A stretch of 64,000 nt of DNA from an uncultured Flavobacteriaceae bacterium (GTDB lineage: Bacteria > Bacteroidota > Bacteroidia > Flavobacteriales > Flavobacteriaceae), in NCBI GenBank assembly GCA_947502635.1, contig CANNAN010000011.1, positions 62,001 to 126,000 of the forward strand. The letters run 5' to 3'. This document shows positions 49,099 to 58,550 of this stretch, in pieces. Position 1 is the first letter of the stretch; each line of letters begins with the position of its first letter. A program made the position numbers and the translations under genes. The notes under the pieces were generated by a model that saw nothing but the letters and a program-made list of their open reading frames with translations, was not told the DNA's origin and searched no databases.

Positions 49099-49190
49099 CC
49101 TTAATTTGAATTACAGGTTTTTAATTAAATTCTCTAAACTAAATTTACAAAAATCATACCTTAAATAACTGTTTTTGAGTAATTTTAACA

Positions 49191-49220
49191 AAAAAACGCC
49201 AAACAATAATGTTTGACGCT
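49191..49220 (-). terminator. Terminator after the DUF937 gene
   Basis: An imperfect stem GCCAAACA/TGTTTGaCGC with a 4-nt loop is followed, on the minus strand, by a run of T. It lies 25 bp past the stop of the DUF937 gene. Confidence 0.7.
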
Positions 49221-49244
49221 TTTTATTTTATATGATTTTACGAC

Positions 49245-49883
49245 TTATTTTCCTCCAAAAAGCCCACCAAGTAACCCGCCTAGGCCACCTTTCTTTTTAT
49301 TACCACCTAATACCATTCCTGCTACATCATCAATAACACTTCCATCACCGTCGGCATCAAGAATAGATTCTATAAAGCTTTGTTCTTGTTTCTGGGAATT
49401 ACCACCAAGTAAACCACCTAATAAGCCTTCTAGCCCACTTGAACTGTTTACGTTTTGTTGTTTGCTTTGCTTACCTAAAACACCCATTAATATAGGAGCA
49501 GCGACTTTTAATATTTGAGCTACAGATCCAGCATCCACACCAGATTTCTGACTTAAAGCATTTTCAACATGTTGTTGTTTACCCCCTAAGACATGACCCA
49601 GTATTTTTCCTCCATCATCTAATACATTAGAATCGACACCACCGCCAAATAAGCCACCTAAGTTATCTAAAATGCTTCCATCGTGTTTCCCATTTAGAGC
49701 ACTCATTAAGCCTTCTGCTCCTTGAGGAGTCGCTGTATTGCGTTTCATAGCCTGCATTAATACAGGTAAAGCCATCGTGAGAACACTTCCTGTTTTGTTT
49801 TCGTCCTGTCCTGTTTGACCTGCTACACCACTAATAATTGTTTTTCCTAGGTCGCTGTTTAATAAGTCTAAAATTCCTGCCAT
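49245..49883 (-). CDS. DUF937 domain protein with a calcium-type DxDxDG loop
   Basis: A 212-residue glycine- and leucine-rich protein of the DUF937 family. The first two-thirds is repetitive helical hairpins (LGKTIISGVAGQTG, GGKILGHVLGGKQQHVENALSQKSG). A DADGDGS loop at residues 176-182 resembles the ligand half of an EF-hand or dockerin loop, although position 12 is not acidic. The C-terminus is nearly all glycine and leucine (GGLGGLLGGLFGGK). Cellular role and location are unknown; there is no signal peptide. It lies downstream of serA with its own terminator. Confidence 0.8.
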   Translation of the reverse strand: MAGILDLLNSDLGKTIISGVAGQTGQDENKTGSVLTMALPVLMQAMKRNTATPQGAEGLMSALNGKHDGSILDNLGGLFGGGVDSNVLDDGGKILGHVLGGKQQHVENALSQKSGVDAGSVAQILKVAAPILMGVLGKQSKQQNVNSSSGLEGLLGGLLGGNSQKQEQSFIESILDADGDGSVIDDVAGMVLGGNKKKGGLGGLLGGLFGGK

Positions 49884-49943
49884 ACTTTTTATTATTTAAT
49901 TTAATTGAAAGATTAGTTAGAGAACTAATGATTGCTCAATGTA

Positions 49944-49974
49944 CAAAAAAAGTCCTAACTTATATGTTAGGACT
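49944..49974 (-). terminator. Terminator after serA
   Basis: A perfect 9-bp stem AGTCCTAAC/GTTAGGACT (49951-49959 and 49966-49974) is followed on the minus strand by seven T. It lies 38 bp past the serA stop. Confidence 0.88.
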
Positions 49975-50011
49975 CAATTATAACGTTTTGGTCACATAGT
50001 AACCTATATTA

Positions 50012-50962
50012 TTATTTTAATATACTAATAATTTGTTCTGCTAATTCAGTACCAATTCTATCTTGAGCTTCATTTGTTGCAGCACCAGTATGTGGTGTTA
50101 ACGATAAAGCAGGGTTCATTAATAATTGCATTTCTGGTTTTGGCTCTTTTTCAAAAACATCTAAAGCAGCTCTTGCAATTTTTCCACTGGAAAGTGCTTC
50201 AACAAGGGCAACCTCATCAACCACACCACCACGAGCAGCATTAACAAGAATAGCACCATCTTTCATGATTTCTAGTTCAGGTTTTCCAATAACGTAACCG
50301 TCTTGAGCAGGAACATGAAGTGTTAAGAAATCGGCTTGTTTTAAAACATCTTCTTTAGAAATTGTTTTGATGTTAAAATTCAATTTCTGACCATCAAAAA
50401 AGTCTAATTCTAAATTTGCTTCATCCATAAATGGATCAAAAGCAATGACTTTCATACCAGCACCGATAGCAACTTTTGCAGTAGCTTGACCAATACGACC
50501 AAAACCTAAAACACCTAAAGTTTTTCCTTTTAACTCAGTACCTTTTGCATAAGCTTTCTTTAAACCTTTAAAGTTAGAATCACCTTCTAGAGGCATCTCT
50601 CTATTTGAGTTATGTAAAAAACGAGCCAATCCAAATAGGTGACCAAATACTAATTCTGCAACCGAGTGTGAAGATGCAGCAGGTGTATTAATAACGCTAC
50701 GTCCTTGTTCTCTGGCATATTCAACATCAATATTATCCATACCAACGCCACCTCGACCAATAATTTTTAAGCCAGGACAAGCATCAATTAAGTCTTTACG
50801 TACTGTAGTAGCACTACGTACTAATAAAACAGTAATGTCTTTTTCATTAATGTAGTTAATAAGTTGCTCTTGAGCTACTGTAGTTGTGATGACTTCAAAA
50901 CCACCTTTTTCTAGAGCATCAATTCCGCTTTGTGAAATACCGTCGTTTGCTAATACTTTCAT
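50012..50962 (-). CDS. serA: D-3-phosphoglycerate dehydrogenase (short form, SerA)
   Basis: A 316-residue D-2-hydroxyacid dehydrogenase. The NAD-binding motif is GVLGFGRIGQ near residue 153; catalytic Arg and Glu are in NAARGGVVDE and DVFEKEP, and the histidine is in TPHTGAAT. It lacks the regulatory ACT domain of long SerA enzymes. serC lies directly upstream on the same strand, which supports the serine-pathway assignment: 3-phosphoglycerate oxidation to 3-phosphohydroxypyruvate. A stem-loop lies in the gap between the two genes. Confidence 0.93.
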   Translation of the reverse strand: MKVLANDGISQSGIDALEKGGFEVITTTVAQEQLINYINEKDITVLLVRSATTVRKDLIDACPGLKIIGRGGVGMDNIDVEYAREQGRSVINTPAASSHSVAELVFGHLFGLARFLHNSNREMPLEGDSNFKGLKKAYAKGTELKGKTLGVLGFGRIGQATAKVAIGAGMKVIAFDPFMDEANLELDFFDGQKLNFNIKTISKEDVLKQADFLTLHVPAQDGYVIGKPELEIMKDGAILVNAARGGVVDEVALVEALSSGKIARAALDVFEKEPKPEMQLLMNPALSLTPHTGAATNEAQDRIGTELAEQIISILK

Positions 50963-50979
50963 TTAATATAACTTTTTTC

Positions 50980-50999
50980 ATTTCCGTGAAGACGGAAAT
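50980..50999. promoter_or_regulatory. Stem-loop in the serC-serA gap
   Basis: A perfect 8-bp stem ATTTCCGT/ACGGAAAT (50980-50987 and 50992-50999) with a 4-nt loop lies 17 bp upstream of the serA ATG. In the direction of transcription no T run follows, so it is not a normal terminator. It may be a processing or stabilising element or an operator. Confidence 0.5.
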
Positions 51000-51115
51000 C
51001 TTTTTAATAATTTATTTTATTTTTAGCACTCTAGTAAAAGACTAAATCTCATTACTATAAACTGCTAACTATTTATAAGTTTGAGTAAGCTATAAATAGC
51101 CCACCGCAAACTGTT

Positions 51116-52180
51116 TTAAGCTTTACTCTCTAATTCACTCATAACCTCAACCAATGCTTTTACACTATCTAAAGGTAAGGCATTGTACATAGATGCTCTA
51201 TAACCACCAACACTTCTATGACCATTAACACCACTAATACCAGCTTCTTTAAGCATGGTTTCAAAAGTATCTTTTAAATTATCATTTACTAAATTAAAAG
51301 TGGCATTCATCTCAGAACGGTCTTCTTTCATTGCAAATCCTTTAAATAATGGATTTAAATCAATTTCAGAATACATTAATCGTGCTTTCTTTTCGTTTTC
51401 AATTTCAATTCCAGCAATACCACCAAGGTCTTTTAACCATTCTAATGTTAACATAGATGTATAAACAGCAAATACAGGAGGTGTATTAAACATACTGCCT
51501 TGTTTGATATGGATTTTATAGTCCATAATTGAAGGAATTTTGCGAGAGACTTTTCCAAGAATATCCTCTTTTACAACAACTAAAGTCGTTCCAGCAGGGC
51601 CCATGTTTTTTTGTGCTCCAGCATAGATTATATCGAATTGAGAGTAATCTAACTGACGTGAGAAAATGTCACTACTCATATCACATACCATTGGGATATC
51701 ACATTTTGGGAATGCTTTTATTTGCGTTCCGAAAATGGTATTGTTAGAAGTACAGTGAAAATAATCATAATCTGAAGGGATATCATAACCTTTTGGAATA
51801 TAATTAAAGTTAGCTTCTGCAGAAGATGCTACTTCATATATATCATCTAAAATTTTGGCTTCTTTTATTGATTTTTGACTCCAGGCTCCTGTATTTAAAT
51901 AACCAGCTCTTTTTTCTAAAAGATTCATCGCAACCATTAAAAATTGCGTGCTGGCTCCTCCTTGTAAAAATAATGCTTTATAACCTTTACCTTCTAAACC
52001 TAGTAGTTCTAAAGCTAAGGCTCTAGCTTTTTCCATAATATCAACAAAAGCTTTACTTCTGTGTGAAATCTCTATTAATGATAAACCACTATTATCAAAA
52101 TCGATAATGGCTTCTGAAGCTTTTAATAAAACTTCTTGTGGTAAAATACTCGGGCCTGCACTAAAGTTATGTTTTTTCAT
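51116..52180 (-). CDS. serC: Phosphoserine aminotransferase SerC
   Basis: SerC transaminates 3-phosphohydroxypyruvate to phosphoserine using PLP, and the homologous reaction in vitamin B6 synthesis in some bacteria. The 354-residue class V aminotransferase begins with NFSAGPSILP, the PLP lysine is K191 in AGAQKNMGPAG, and the C-terminal GVNGHRSVGGYRASMYNA matches SerC. It lies 153 bp upstream of serA on the same strand. Confidence 0.97.
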   Translation of the reverse strand: MKKHNFSAGPSILPQEVLLKASEAIIDFDNSGLSLIEISHRSKAFVDIMEKARALALELLGLEGKGYKALFLQGGASTQFLMVAMNLLEKRAGYLNTGAWSQKSIKEAKILDDIYEVASSAEANFNYIPKGYDIPSDYDYFHCTSNNTIFGTQIKAFPKCDIPMVCDMSSDIFSRQLDYSQFDIIYAGAQKNMGPAGTTLVVVKEDILGKVSRKIPSIMDYKIHIKQGSMFNTPPVFAVYTSMLTLEWLKDLGGIAGIEIENEKKARLMYSEIDLNPLFKGFAMKEDRSEMNATFNLVNDNLKDTFETMLKEAGISGVNGHRSVGGYRASMYNALPLDSVKALVEVMSELESKA

Positions 52181-52360
52181 TTTTCCTATCCCTAACCCTT
52201 TCCAAAGAAAAGGGGATTTATCGGTTGAATTTTAGTTAATATTAATGTTTTAACCCAAACTTCATTCCCTGAGGTAATGATTGAGGATGGGATTAAATTT
52301 AAAGATGCAAAGTTGCTAATTAATTGGGTATTTTATGTTATAAAATCAATAATTTTTTCG

Positions 52361-53419
52361 TCAAATTGCTAATAAAAATTCAATAGAATCAACACTATCC
52401 GCATAATCCCAAAGTTGAGGTTTTTGAGTCGCTCCAAATGCGATTTCATTTTCTGTAAATCCATTAGAAACAATACATTGGATTTGTTGTGTTTCTAGAT
52501 TTAATTTTTCTTTTAATTGTTTAGTTGAATCATAATATTCATAAAAAACAGTAGCAATAGGGGAAGCATGACTCTTATCTTCCTTTATCATTAAAAAACC
52601 ATTTTCCAGCATATCAAACTCACTCATTAAATACACAGCTTTGTTATAGTCGTAATTATTAGCATACTTTGCTTTGTTAATAATAGGATGCCAATGATAC
52701 ATAGCTTCAAAAAAGGCATCAAAATTGTAATTTTTTGGAACAAATAATTTAGATACATTTCTACAGCCTAAACCATAATATCTAAAAATATCTTCAGAAA
52801 GTGCTTTTAGTTCTTCTTTAGACTCTTTGCCGTTTAAAACTGCGATCGAATTTCTATTATTTCTTATAATAGATGGTTTATTTTTAAAATAGTATTCAAA
52901 ATAGCGTGCTGTATTGTTACTACCAGTTGCAATTACGGCATCAAAACCTTCTATTTTCCCTTCAGTGAACGTTATGGCACCTTTAAGTTCTGGTTCAACA
53001 AATTCTAAATATTTTGCTAAATATTGTAATAGGTGCTTATCGTTTGATGATTGTTTTACCAATACATGGTGCCCTGAAACGAGTACCGATAAAAAATCAT
53101 GAAACCCTACCAATGGTATATTTCCAGCCAAAATAATAGCAACTTGCTTAGACTTAGTCGTGTTAATTTGATAAGGCGCTAACCATTTGTTTAGGTTTTC
53201 TTCAGTTAAAGATTCTACCCAACCTTCAAGTGAAAACCGAATATTCTCTTCTGTAAACCAGCCATTATTTTCTTTAGTTAGTTTTAATTGATGCATAAAA
53301 CCATCAAAGAATAAATCATTATGTTCAATATTATCCTTTTTTAGAATAACTTCGTTAGAAAATTGACTTAAAAAATCTCCTAATTTTACAAAAGCGTTAA
53401 TTCTTTGTTGTAAATTCAT
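52361..53419 (-). CDS. LuxC-like acyl-CoA reductase
   Basis: An acyl-CoA reductase of the aldehyde-dehydrogenase superfamily related to LuxC, about 352 residues. Features are VAIILAGNIPLVGFHDFLSVLVSGH, KQSSND and FRYYGLGCRNVSKLFVP, which includes the catalytic cysteine (GCRN). It would make aldehydes from acyl-CoA or acyl-ACP with NADPH; the substrate in flavobacteria is not known. I chose the ATG at 53417-53419 (MNLQQRINAF) because the frame upstream, from 53482, overlaps the ferredoxin promoter. It is divergent from the ferredoxin, an arrangement I recall in related genomes. Confidence 0.88.
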   Translation of the reverse strand: MNLQQRINAFVKLGDFLSQFSNEVILKKDNIEHNDLFFDGFMHQLKLTKENNGWFTEENIRFSLEGWVESLTEENLNKWLAPYQINTTKSKQVAIILAGNIPLVGFHDFLSVLVSGHHVLVKQSSNDKHLLQYLAKYLEFVEPELKGAITFTEGKIEGFDAVIATGSNNTARYFEYYFKNKPSIIRNNRNSIAVLNGKESKEELKALSEDIFRYYGLGCRNVSKLFVPKNYNFDAFFEAMYHWHPIINKAKYANNYDYNKAVYLMSEFDMLENGFLMIKEDKSHASPIATVFYEYYDSTKQLKEKLNLETQQIQCIVSNGFTENEIAFGATQKPQLWDYADSVDSIEFLLAI

Positions 53420-53425
53420 TCTGTA

Positions 53426-53457
53426 TTTGGTTATGAATGGTTTTGGCGTTATTTTTG
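53426..53457 (+). promoter_or_regulatory. Bacteroidota promoter (TTTG-N20-TATTTTTG) for the ferredoxin
   Basis: TTTG at 53426-53429 and TATTTTTG at 53450-53457 are 20 bp apart, the textbook spacing for this phylum. The ATG follows 39 bp later. This is the best complete promoter seen in the window. Confidence 0.7.
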
Positions 53458-53496
53458 CATCTGCAAATTTAAGCAAACTCAAGAGAAAAAAAAGCT

Positions 53497-53850
53497 ATGG
53501 CTATTATAATAACAGACGAATGTATAAATTGTGGTGCTTGTGAACCTGAGTGCCCTAATACCGCAATATATGAAGGTGCCGATGATTGGCGTTATAAAGA
53601 TGGTACCAGTTTAGAAGGTACTGTTGTGTTAACTAATGGAAATGAAGTAGATGCGGATGAGGCGCAAGAGCCTGTAAGTGATGAGGTTTATTACATCGTT
53701 CCAGATAAGTGTACAGAATGTAAAGGTTTTCATGACGAACCACAATGTGCTGCTGTTTGTCCTGTAGATTGTTGTGTTCCTGATGAAGATGTGGTTGAAA
53801 CAGAAGAAGAATTGCTAGCTAAACAACGATTTATGCATCCTGAAGGATAG
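53497..53850 (+). CDS. 4Fe-4S dicluster ferredoxin
   Basis: A 117-residue two-cluster ferredoxin. Cluster 1 ligands are C9, C12, C15 and C19 ([12 protein letters not shown]), and cluster 2 reads [18 protein letters not shown], with an 8-residue insert typical of Allochromatium-type ferredoxins. An acidic loop (residues 25-65) separates them. It carries electrons at low potential in the cytoplasm; the partner enzymes are not in view. It has a good promoter and a terminator of its own. Confidence 0.93.
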   Translation: MAIIITDECINCGACEPECPNTAIYEGADDWRYKDGTSLEGTVVLTNGNEVDADEAQEPVSDEVYYIVPDKCTECKGFHDEPQCAAVCPVDCCVPDEDVVETEEELLAKQRFMHPEG

Positions 53851-53883
53851 GTCGAAAAATTTTTACGCTAATTTATAAAATAG

Positions 53884-53910
53884 AATCCTGAGCTTTAAGC
53901 TTGGGATTTT
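53884..53910 (+). terminator. Terminator after the ferredoxin gene
   Basis: A stem AATCCTGAGCTT paired with AAGCTTGGGATT across a 1-nt centre includes two G-T pairs and is followed by six T. The same AATCCTGAG...CTTGGGATTTTT pattern recurs at 55563. Confidence 0.75.
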
Positions 53911-53967
53911 TTGTTGAAATAATAAAAAGTTATTTTAACTTTAAAAACTAGAAAATGTAATATTATC

Positions 53968-54756
53968 TTGAAAGAAACGGCATTTATAATAGATCATGAT
54001 TTAGCGCCCTTTGTTAATTGTATATATACGGACGAGAATTTTGATGCTAATGGTCATACTAATATTCCTTTGTATGCAGATGGCTATCCTGGAATTATGT
54101 TTCAGCAAGCAGAAAATGGTTTCTTTCTTCTTCCAAAAAATAAAAAACTATCCGAGCTTTTCCTTTTTGGGCAAACACTAGCACCCGTTTCTTTAGATAT
54201 TAAAGGGGTTTATAAGTTTGTAATTATTCAGTTGTATCCTTTTGCTTCTAAATATTTATTAGGTGTAGACCCTAAAGTTTTAAATGATGATTGTTATGAT
54301 TTATTAGAAATAAACTATATAGATGTTGAAAAATACAGGCAGTCATTAATGCAAACGAATAGCCTGGATACGCAAGTGAGAATTATTTCAGATTTAATGA
54401 GAGCATTAATAAAAACTCATAAAATTTCTGAAAACGATAAAATAGAAAAAGCTATTTCTATAATAATTAAGAATAATGGACAAATAAAAATAAAGGAATT
54501 ATTGAACAAAATTTATATGACGGAACGTACGTTTGAGCGTAATTTTATGGCATATATAGGTTTAACACCTAAACAGTTTTCTAAAATAATTCAGTTTCAA
54601 AGTTCAATAAGCAAATTAACACAATCTACTTATAATTCTCTGTTAGATATTGGATATGATAGTGGTTTTTCTGATCAATCTCATTTTATAAGAACCTTTA
54701 AAAGCTATACAGGACAAACACCATCTTATTATCTTAATCATTTATCTAATAAATGA
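53968..54756 (+). CDS. AraC family transcriptional regulator
   Basis: A 262-residue regulator. An N-terminal sensor domain of about 140 residues of the DUF6597 type (LFLFGQTLAPVSLDI, then FVIIQLYPFASKYLLG) precedes two HTH motifs at about 165-258: INELLNKIYMTERTFERNF-like first helix pair and LDIGYDSGFSDQSHFIRTFKSYTGQTP second pair. The start is a TTG at 53968; no ATG is near. It is followed 74 bp later by an NAD(P)-binding protein gene, a likely target. Confidence 0.88.
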   Translation: MKETAFIIDHDLAPFVNCIYTDENFDANGHTNIPLYADGYPGIMFQQAENGFFLLPKNKKLSELFLFGQTLAPVSLDIKGVYKFVIIQLYPFASKYLLGVDPKVLNDDCYDLLEINYIDVEKYRQSLMQTNSLDTQVRIISDLMRALIKTHKISENDKIEKAISIIIKNNGQIKIKELLNKIYMTERTFERNFMAYIGLTPKQFSKIIQFQSSISKLTQSTYNSLLDIGYDSGFSDQSHFIRTFKSYTGQTPSYYLNHLSNK

Positions 54757-54796
54757 TTTTGTCGGTTTTATTCAATTTTTAGATACGCCTATCAAA

Positions 54797-54804
54797 TACT
54801 TTTG
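54797..54804 (+). promoter_or_regulatory. Bacteroidota -7 box (TACTTTTG) for the NAD(P)-binding protein
   Basis: TACTTTTG followed by CC lies 26 bp upstream of the ATG at 54831 and fits TAnnTTTG. It would make this gene separable from the AraC gene. Confidence 0.5.
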
Positions 54805-54830
54805 CCTCATAATATTAAAATTTAAAAATT

Positions 54831-55460
54831 ATGAAAGTAGTCGTATTTGGTTCTACAGGAACTATAGGTAAGCATCTTATTCAACAATCTTTAGAAAAAG
54901 GACATCAGGTATTAGCTTTTTGCAGAAATGCAGAAAAACTTAACGGATTCTCAGATCCAAATTTAAAAATAAAGGAAGGTGATGTCTTTAATCCTGATGA
55001 TGTTTCTTCAGCAATAAAAGATCAAGAAGTCGTTATTATTGCTCTTGGATCGGGAAGTAAAAAAAGTATTGTTAGGTCTCAAGGCACAAAAAATATCATT
55101 ACTGCCATGAATAATAATGGTGTGAATCGATTAATTTGTCAAAGTACTTTAGGTACTTATGAAAGTAATGAAAATCTTAATTTCTTTTGGAAGTATATTA
55201 TGTTCGGGTGGTTTTTAAAACAGGTTTTTATAGATCATGAACTGCAAGAACATTATGTAAAGAATAGTCATCTAGATTGGACTATTGTAAGACCAGGAGC
55301 TTTTACCGATGGAGAAAAAACAGAGAAATATAAACATGGATTTAGTGCTAAAACAAAATCATTAAAACTTAAAATTTCAAGAGCAGATGTTGCCGATTTT
55401 ATTTTAAAACAAGTTACAGACCCTTATTACCTTCATAAAACACCAGGATTGTCTTATTGA
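54831..55460 (+). CDS. NAD(P)H-binding atypical SDR (NmrA-like)
   Basis: A 209-residue single-domain protein. The dinucleotide motif is VVFGSTGTIGKHLIQQ at the N-terminus, followed by VIIALGSG and a WTIVRPGAFTDG segment that replaces the usual Tyr-x3-Lys. This is the pattern of atypical SDRs such as NmrA or SDR_a5 proteins, which include flavin or biliverdin reductases and redox sensors. It lies downstream of an AraC regulator that probably controls it. Confidence 0.85.
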   Translation: MKVVVFGSTGTIGKHLIQQSLEKGHQVLAFCRNAEKLNGFSDPNLKIKEGDVFNPDDVSSAIKDQEVVIIALGSGSKKSIVRSQGTKNIITAMNNNGVNRLICQSTLGTYESNENLNFFWKYIMFGWFLKQVFIDHELQEHYVKNSHLDWTIVRPGAFTDGEKTEKYKHGFSAKTKSLKLKISRADVADFILKQVTDPYYLHKTPGLSY

Positions 55461-55562
55461 AGCATTGACTTAATTTGAACGATGTCTTTGGCGTTAGTAT
55501 TTATAAGATTCATATAGCTTTAACCATATTGAAATAAGTACTATATAATTGATTGATCGTAG

Positions 55563-55590
55563 AATCCTGAGTTTATTACTTGGGATTTTT
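55563..55590 (+). terminator. Terminator after the NAD(P)-binding protein gene
   Basis: A 10-bp stem AATCCTGAGT/ACTTGGGATT (55563-55572 and 55578-55587) with two G-T pairs and a 5-nt loop, followed by T run. It lies about 100 bp past the stop and is very like the one at 53884. Confidence 0.75.
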
Positions 55591-55649
55591 ATTTTCTTTT
55601 TTTAAGATATATCTGCTACATTTACATGGTAACTAAGCTAATAAGACAG

Positions 55650-57041
55650 ATGAAAAATTATTTACTTTCTATGATGTGTTTTTTTGTTCTTCTACTTTTC
55701 TTACAGTTTTCAGTATTTGCGCAACAAAAACCTAACATTGTATTTATTCTTTCAGATGATGCGGGTTATGCAGATTTTGGGTTTCAAGGGAGTCAGGTAA
55801 TAAAAACACCTCATTTAGATAAATTGGAGTCTCAGGGTGTGAGATTTAATCAAGCTTATGTCTCTGCTGCAGTTTGTGGACCATCGCGAGCTGGGATTCT
55901 AACAGGTAAATATCAACAACGTTTTGGCTTTGAAGAAAATAATGTGCCAGGTTACATGAGTAAATCTGGAACAGTTGGAGATGATATGGGCTTGCCTTTA
56001 GATCAAAAAACCATTGGAGATCATCTGAAATCGTTAGGATATAAAACAGCCATTATTGGTAAATGGCACCAGGGTAATGCAGATAGGTTTCATCCTTTGA
56101 AAAGAGGGTTTGATGAATTTTATGGTTTTAGGGGAGGTGCCAGAAGTTATTATGAATTTAAAGAAGGCAATTCAAATACTAAGCAAGAAGATTGGTTAGA
56201 GCATGGGTTTGCAAATTATTATGAAACCGAAACGTATTTAACAGACGCGTTTGCAGATAAAACGGTAGCCTTTATTGAAGAGAATAAAGACCACCCATTT
56301 TTTGTTTTTTTATCTTTCAATGCGGTACACACACCCATGGAGCCTGATGAAAAAGATTTGGAAACATTTCCTAATCTAACAGAGAAACGCCAAAAATTAG
56401 CAGCGATGACTTTGTCTATGGACCGTGCTTGTGGGCGTGTTTTACAAAAACTAAAAGATTTGGGTTTAGACGAAAATACTATTGTGGTTTTTACTAATGA
56501 TAATGGCGGACCTTCAGACTCTAATGCTTCAATAAACAGTCCTTTGAGTGGTACAAAGGCAAATCATTTAGAAGGAGGAATTCGTGTACCATTTATAATG
56601 AGGTGGACGGGTGTTATTCCAGAAAATATTGAATATAATTATCCCATAAGTACTCTTGATTTATTACCTACATTTTTTAAAGCAGCTGGAGGCGCTATGA
56701 ATAAGTTATCTGGGATAGATGGTGTAAATCTCTTACCGTACGTTTTAGGGGAAAATAAAAACAGACCTCATGAAACTCTGTATTGGAAAAAAGAGAGCCG
56801 AGGAGCTATTCGAAATAATGACTGGAAATTACTTCGTTTTCCAGACCGTCCAGCAGAACTTTATAACATTGCTGAAGACCTCTCTGAAACTAATAATTTA
56901 GCAACTAAATATCCAGATAGAGTAAAAACAATGTATAAAAAACTATTCGAATGGGAATTGACTTTAGAACGTCCTAAGTGGCAATTACTAAGGAAATATG
57001 AAGGCAAAGCCATGAAAAGAATGGATGCTTATAAAAAATAA
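55650..57041 (+). CDS. Secreted sulfatase (formylglycine type)
   Basis: A sulfatase of about 463 residues. A signal peptide ends near VFAQ. The start at 55650 ([12 protein letters not shown]) gives a compact signal; the frame opens 24 bp earlier. The active-site signature is CGPSR, with the cysteine to be oxidised to formylglycine at residue 76 of this form. Metal and substrate residues are in [22 protein letters not shown] and FTNDNGG. It removes sulfate esters, probably from algal or host glycans. No maturing enzyme (anSME) or other CAZyme lies nearby. Confidence 0.9.
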   Translation: MKNYLLSMMCFFVLLLFLQFSVFAQQKPNIVFILSDDAGYADFGFQGSQVIKTPHLDKLESQGVRFNQAYVSAAVCGPSRAGILTGKYQQRFGFEENNVPGYMSKSGTVGDDMGLPLDQKTIGDHLKSLGYKTAIIGKWHQGNADRFHPLKRGFDEFYGFRGGARSYYEFKEGNSNTKQEDWLEHGFANYYETETYLTDAFADKTVAFIEENKDHPFFVFLSFNAVHTPMEPDEKDLETFPNLTEKRQKLAAMTLSMDRACGRVLQKLKDLGLDENTIVVFTNDNGGPSDSNASINSPLSGTKANHLEGGIRVPFIMRWTGVIPENIEYNYPISTLDLLPTFFKAAGGAMNKLSGIDGVNLLPYVLGENKNRPHETLYWKKESRGAIRNNDWKLLRFPDRPAELYNIAEDLSETNNLATKYPDRVKTMYKKLFEWELTLERPKWQLLRKYEGKAMKRMDAYKK

Positions 57042-57086
57042 GATTATTATATTAGGTATCTTAAATTTTATCCTAATTATTAACAC

Positions 57087-57653
57087 ATGACTTTTTTAGA
57101 GTTTTTCAATACAATATTAAATACTTCTTTCGCGTCGTACGAGGCACTTCCTTTTTCTGTAAAAAAAGTGCATTTTAAAAAAGGAGAGATTATTACTGAA
57201 TATGGGCAGGTAGAAGATACTTTATATTTTATGAATAATGGTATTGTTGAAATGACCATTAAAAGTTATATGACTGAAAAAATAATTGACTTTTTTTTTA
57301 ATAAGGAACTGTTTTGTGGTTATACATCCTTTCTAGATGAGCAGCCTACAGATGTGCAGATTAAAGCATTAATGGATTGTGATATGGAAATGATTAAACG
57401 TAAAAGTTTGATAGAAGCCTATGATTTTTCATTAGAGGTAAATAAGTTTGGAAGAATTATGACTGAATATGGTTATATTAGAAAGTCTAATAGAGAAAAA
57501 TCCCTCTTAACAAAAACAGCAGAAGAAAGATATGCCGAAATGTTTCAATTCAATGCTGAATATATTTCCAATATTCCAGTAAATAAAATAGCCAAATATC
57601 TAGGTATACACCCAGAAAGCTTAAGCAGAATTAGAAAAAAAATAAATTCCTAA
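57087..57653 (+). CDS. Crp/Fnr family transcriptional regulator
   Basis: A 188-residue regulator. The cyclic-nucleotide-binding-type beta-roll at about 25-115 includes HFKKGEIITEYGQVEDTLYFMNNGIVEM. It lacks the full arginine-containing phosphate-binding motif, so cAMP binding is doubtful, as is usual in Bacteroidota. A compact HTH lies at the C-terminus (VNKIAKYLGIHPESLSRIRKKI). It is followed by the fatty-acid hydroxylase and methyltransferase genes, candidate targets. Confidence 0.88.
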   Translation: MTFLEFFNTILNTSFASYEALPFSVKKVHFKKGEIITEYGQVEDTLYFMNNGIVEMTIKSYMTEKIIDFFFNKELFCGYTSFLDEQPTDVQIKALMDCDMEMIKRKSLIEAYDFSLEVNKFGRIMTEYGYIRKSNREKSLLTKTAEERYAEMFQFNAEYISNIPVNKIAKYLGIHPESLSRIRKKINS

Positions 57654-57721
57654 CATAGATCAAGTGTGATTTTTAGTTTCTTTTTTTAGTAGTATATAGT
57701 TTCGCTAAAAACTTTAAAACT

Positions 57722-58504
57722 ATGAATTTAGACACTATCATTTCGCAATTACCAACTCCTATTGAGGTTTTAATTGACCCCGTTTCACTAATCGTTTATG
57801 CTATTTTTGGAGGCTTATTTATATGGGAATCTTTTTTCCCAGCAAGGGAGTTACCCAAAATAAAATTTTGGAAACTAAGAGGGCTACTTTTCTTTATAGC
57901 TTTTATGCTTCTTACAACATATATTCCTTTGTTATGGGATGGTTTTTTTGCTACATTTCAATTAATTGATTTAAGCTATCTAAGTTTAACGATGCAAATT
58001 ATGCTAGGCGTATTTTTATTTGAACTTGTACAATATGGCTGGCATATTAGTATGCATAAATCAAATTTCCTGTTTAGAATATCCCATCAAATTCATCACA
58101 GTTCAGAACGTTTAGATGTGCCTAGTACATTCATTTTTAGCATCAATGATATGATTGGATTATCGTTGGTTGGTTCAGTCAGTTTTGCTTTTATTATGGG
58201 GTTAGCTCCAGAAGCAATTACTGCAGTTATTCTATCAACTACTTTTTTAGGCGTATTTCAACATGCTAATATTAATACCCCAAGATGGATAGGATATATC
58301 ATTCAAAGACCAGAAAGCCATACGGTACATCATGCAAAAGGCATTCATAAGTATAATTATACAGATTTGCCAATTATAGATATGCTGTTTGGTACGTTTA
58401 AAAACCCAAAGGGACATGAATATGAAACGGGGTATTATTTAGGAGCCTCTAATCGAGTCTTAGATATGTTACTGTTTAAAGATGCTACTAAGGAGAAACA
58501 ATAA
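57722..58504 (+). CDS. Fatty acid hydroxylase/sterol desaturase family protein
   Basis: A 260-residue membrane enzyme with about five helices. The di-iron histidine boxes are HISMH (about residue 107), HQIHH (about residue 122) and ESHTVHHAKG (about residue 198), with FQHANI between. The family adds a hydroxyl or double bond to lipids such as fatty acids, sterols or carotenoids, using oxygen. It lies between a Crp/Fnr regulator and a methyltransferase. The exact lipid substrate is unknown. Confidence 0.88.
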   Translation: MNLDTIISQLPTPIEVLIDPVSLIVYAIFGGLFIWESFFPARELPKIKFWKLRGLLFFIAFMLLTTYIPLLWDGFFATFQLIDLSYLSLTMQIMLGVFLFELVQYGWHISMHKSNFLFRISHQIHHSSERLDVPSTFIFSINDMIGLSLVGSVSFAFIMGLAPEAITAVILSTTFLGVFQHANINTPRWIGYIIQRPESHTVHHAKGIHKYNYTDLPIIDMLFGTFKNPKGHEYETGYYLGASNRVLDMLLFKDATKEKQ

Positions 58505-58550
58505 TGACTGGTAATTATTATCAAGTCATGTTTTAAATCCTATATATATT

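Noticed and set aside
49213..49518. Proline- and serine-rich plus-strand frame opposite the DUF937 gene
   Set aside because: It is the complement of the Gly/Leu repeats of DUF937, which forces a low-complexity frame on the other strand.
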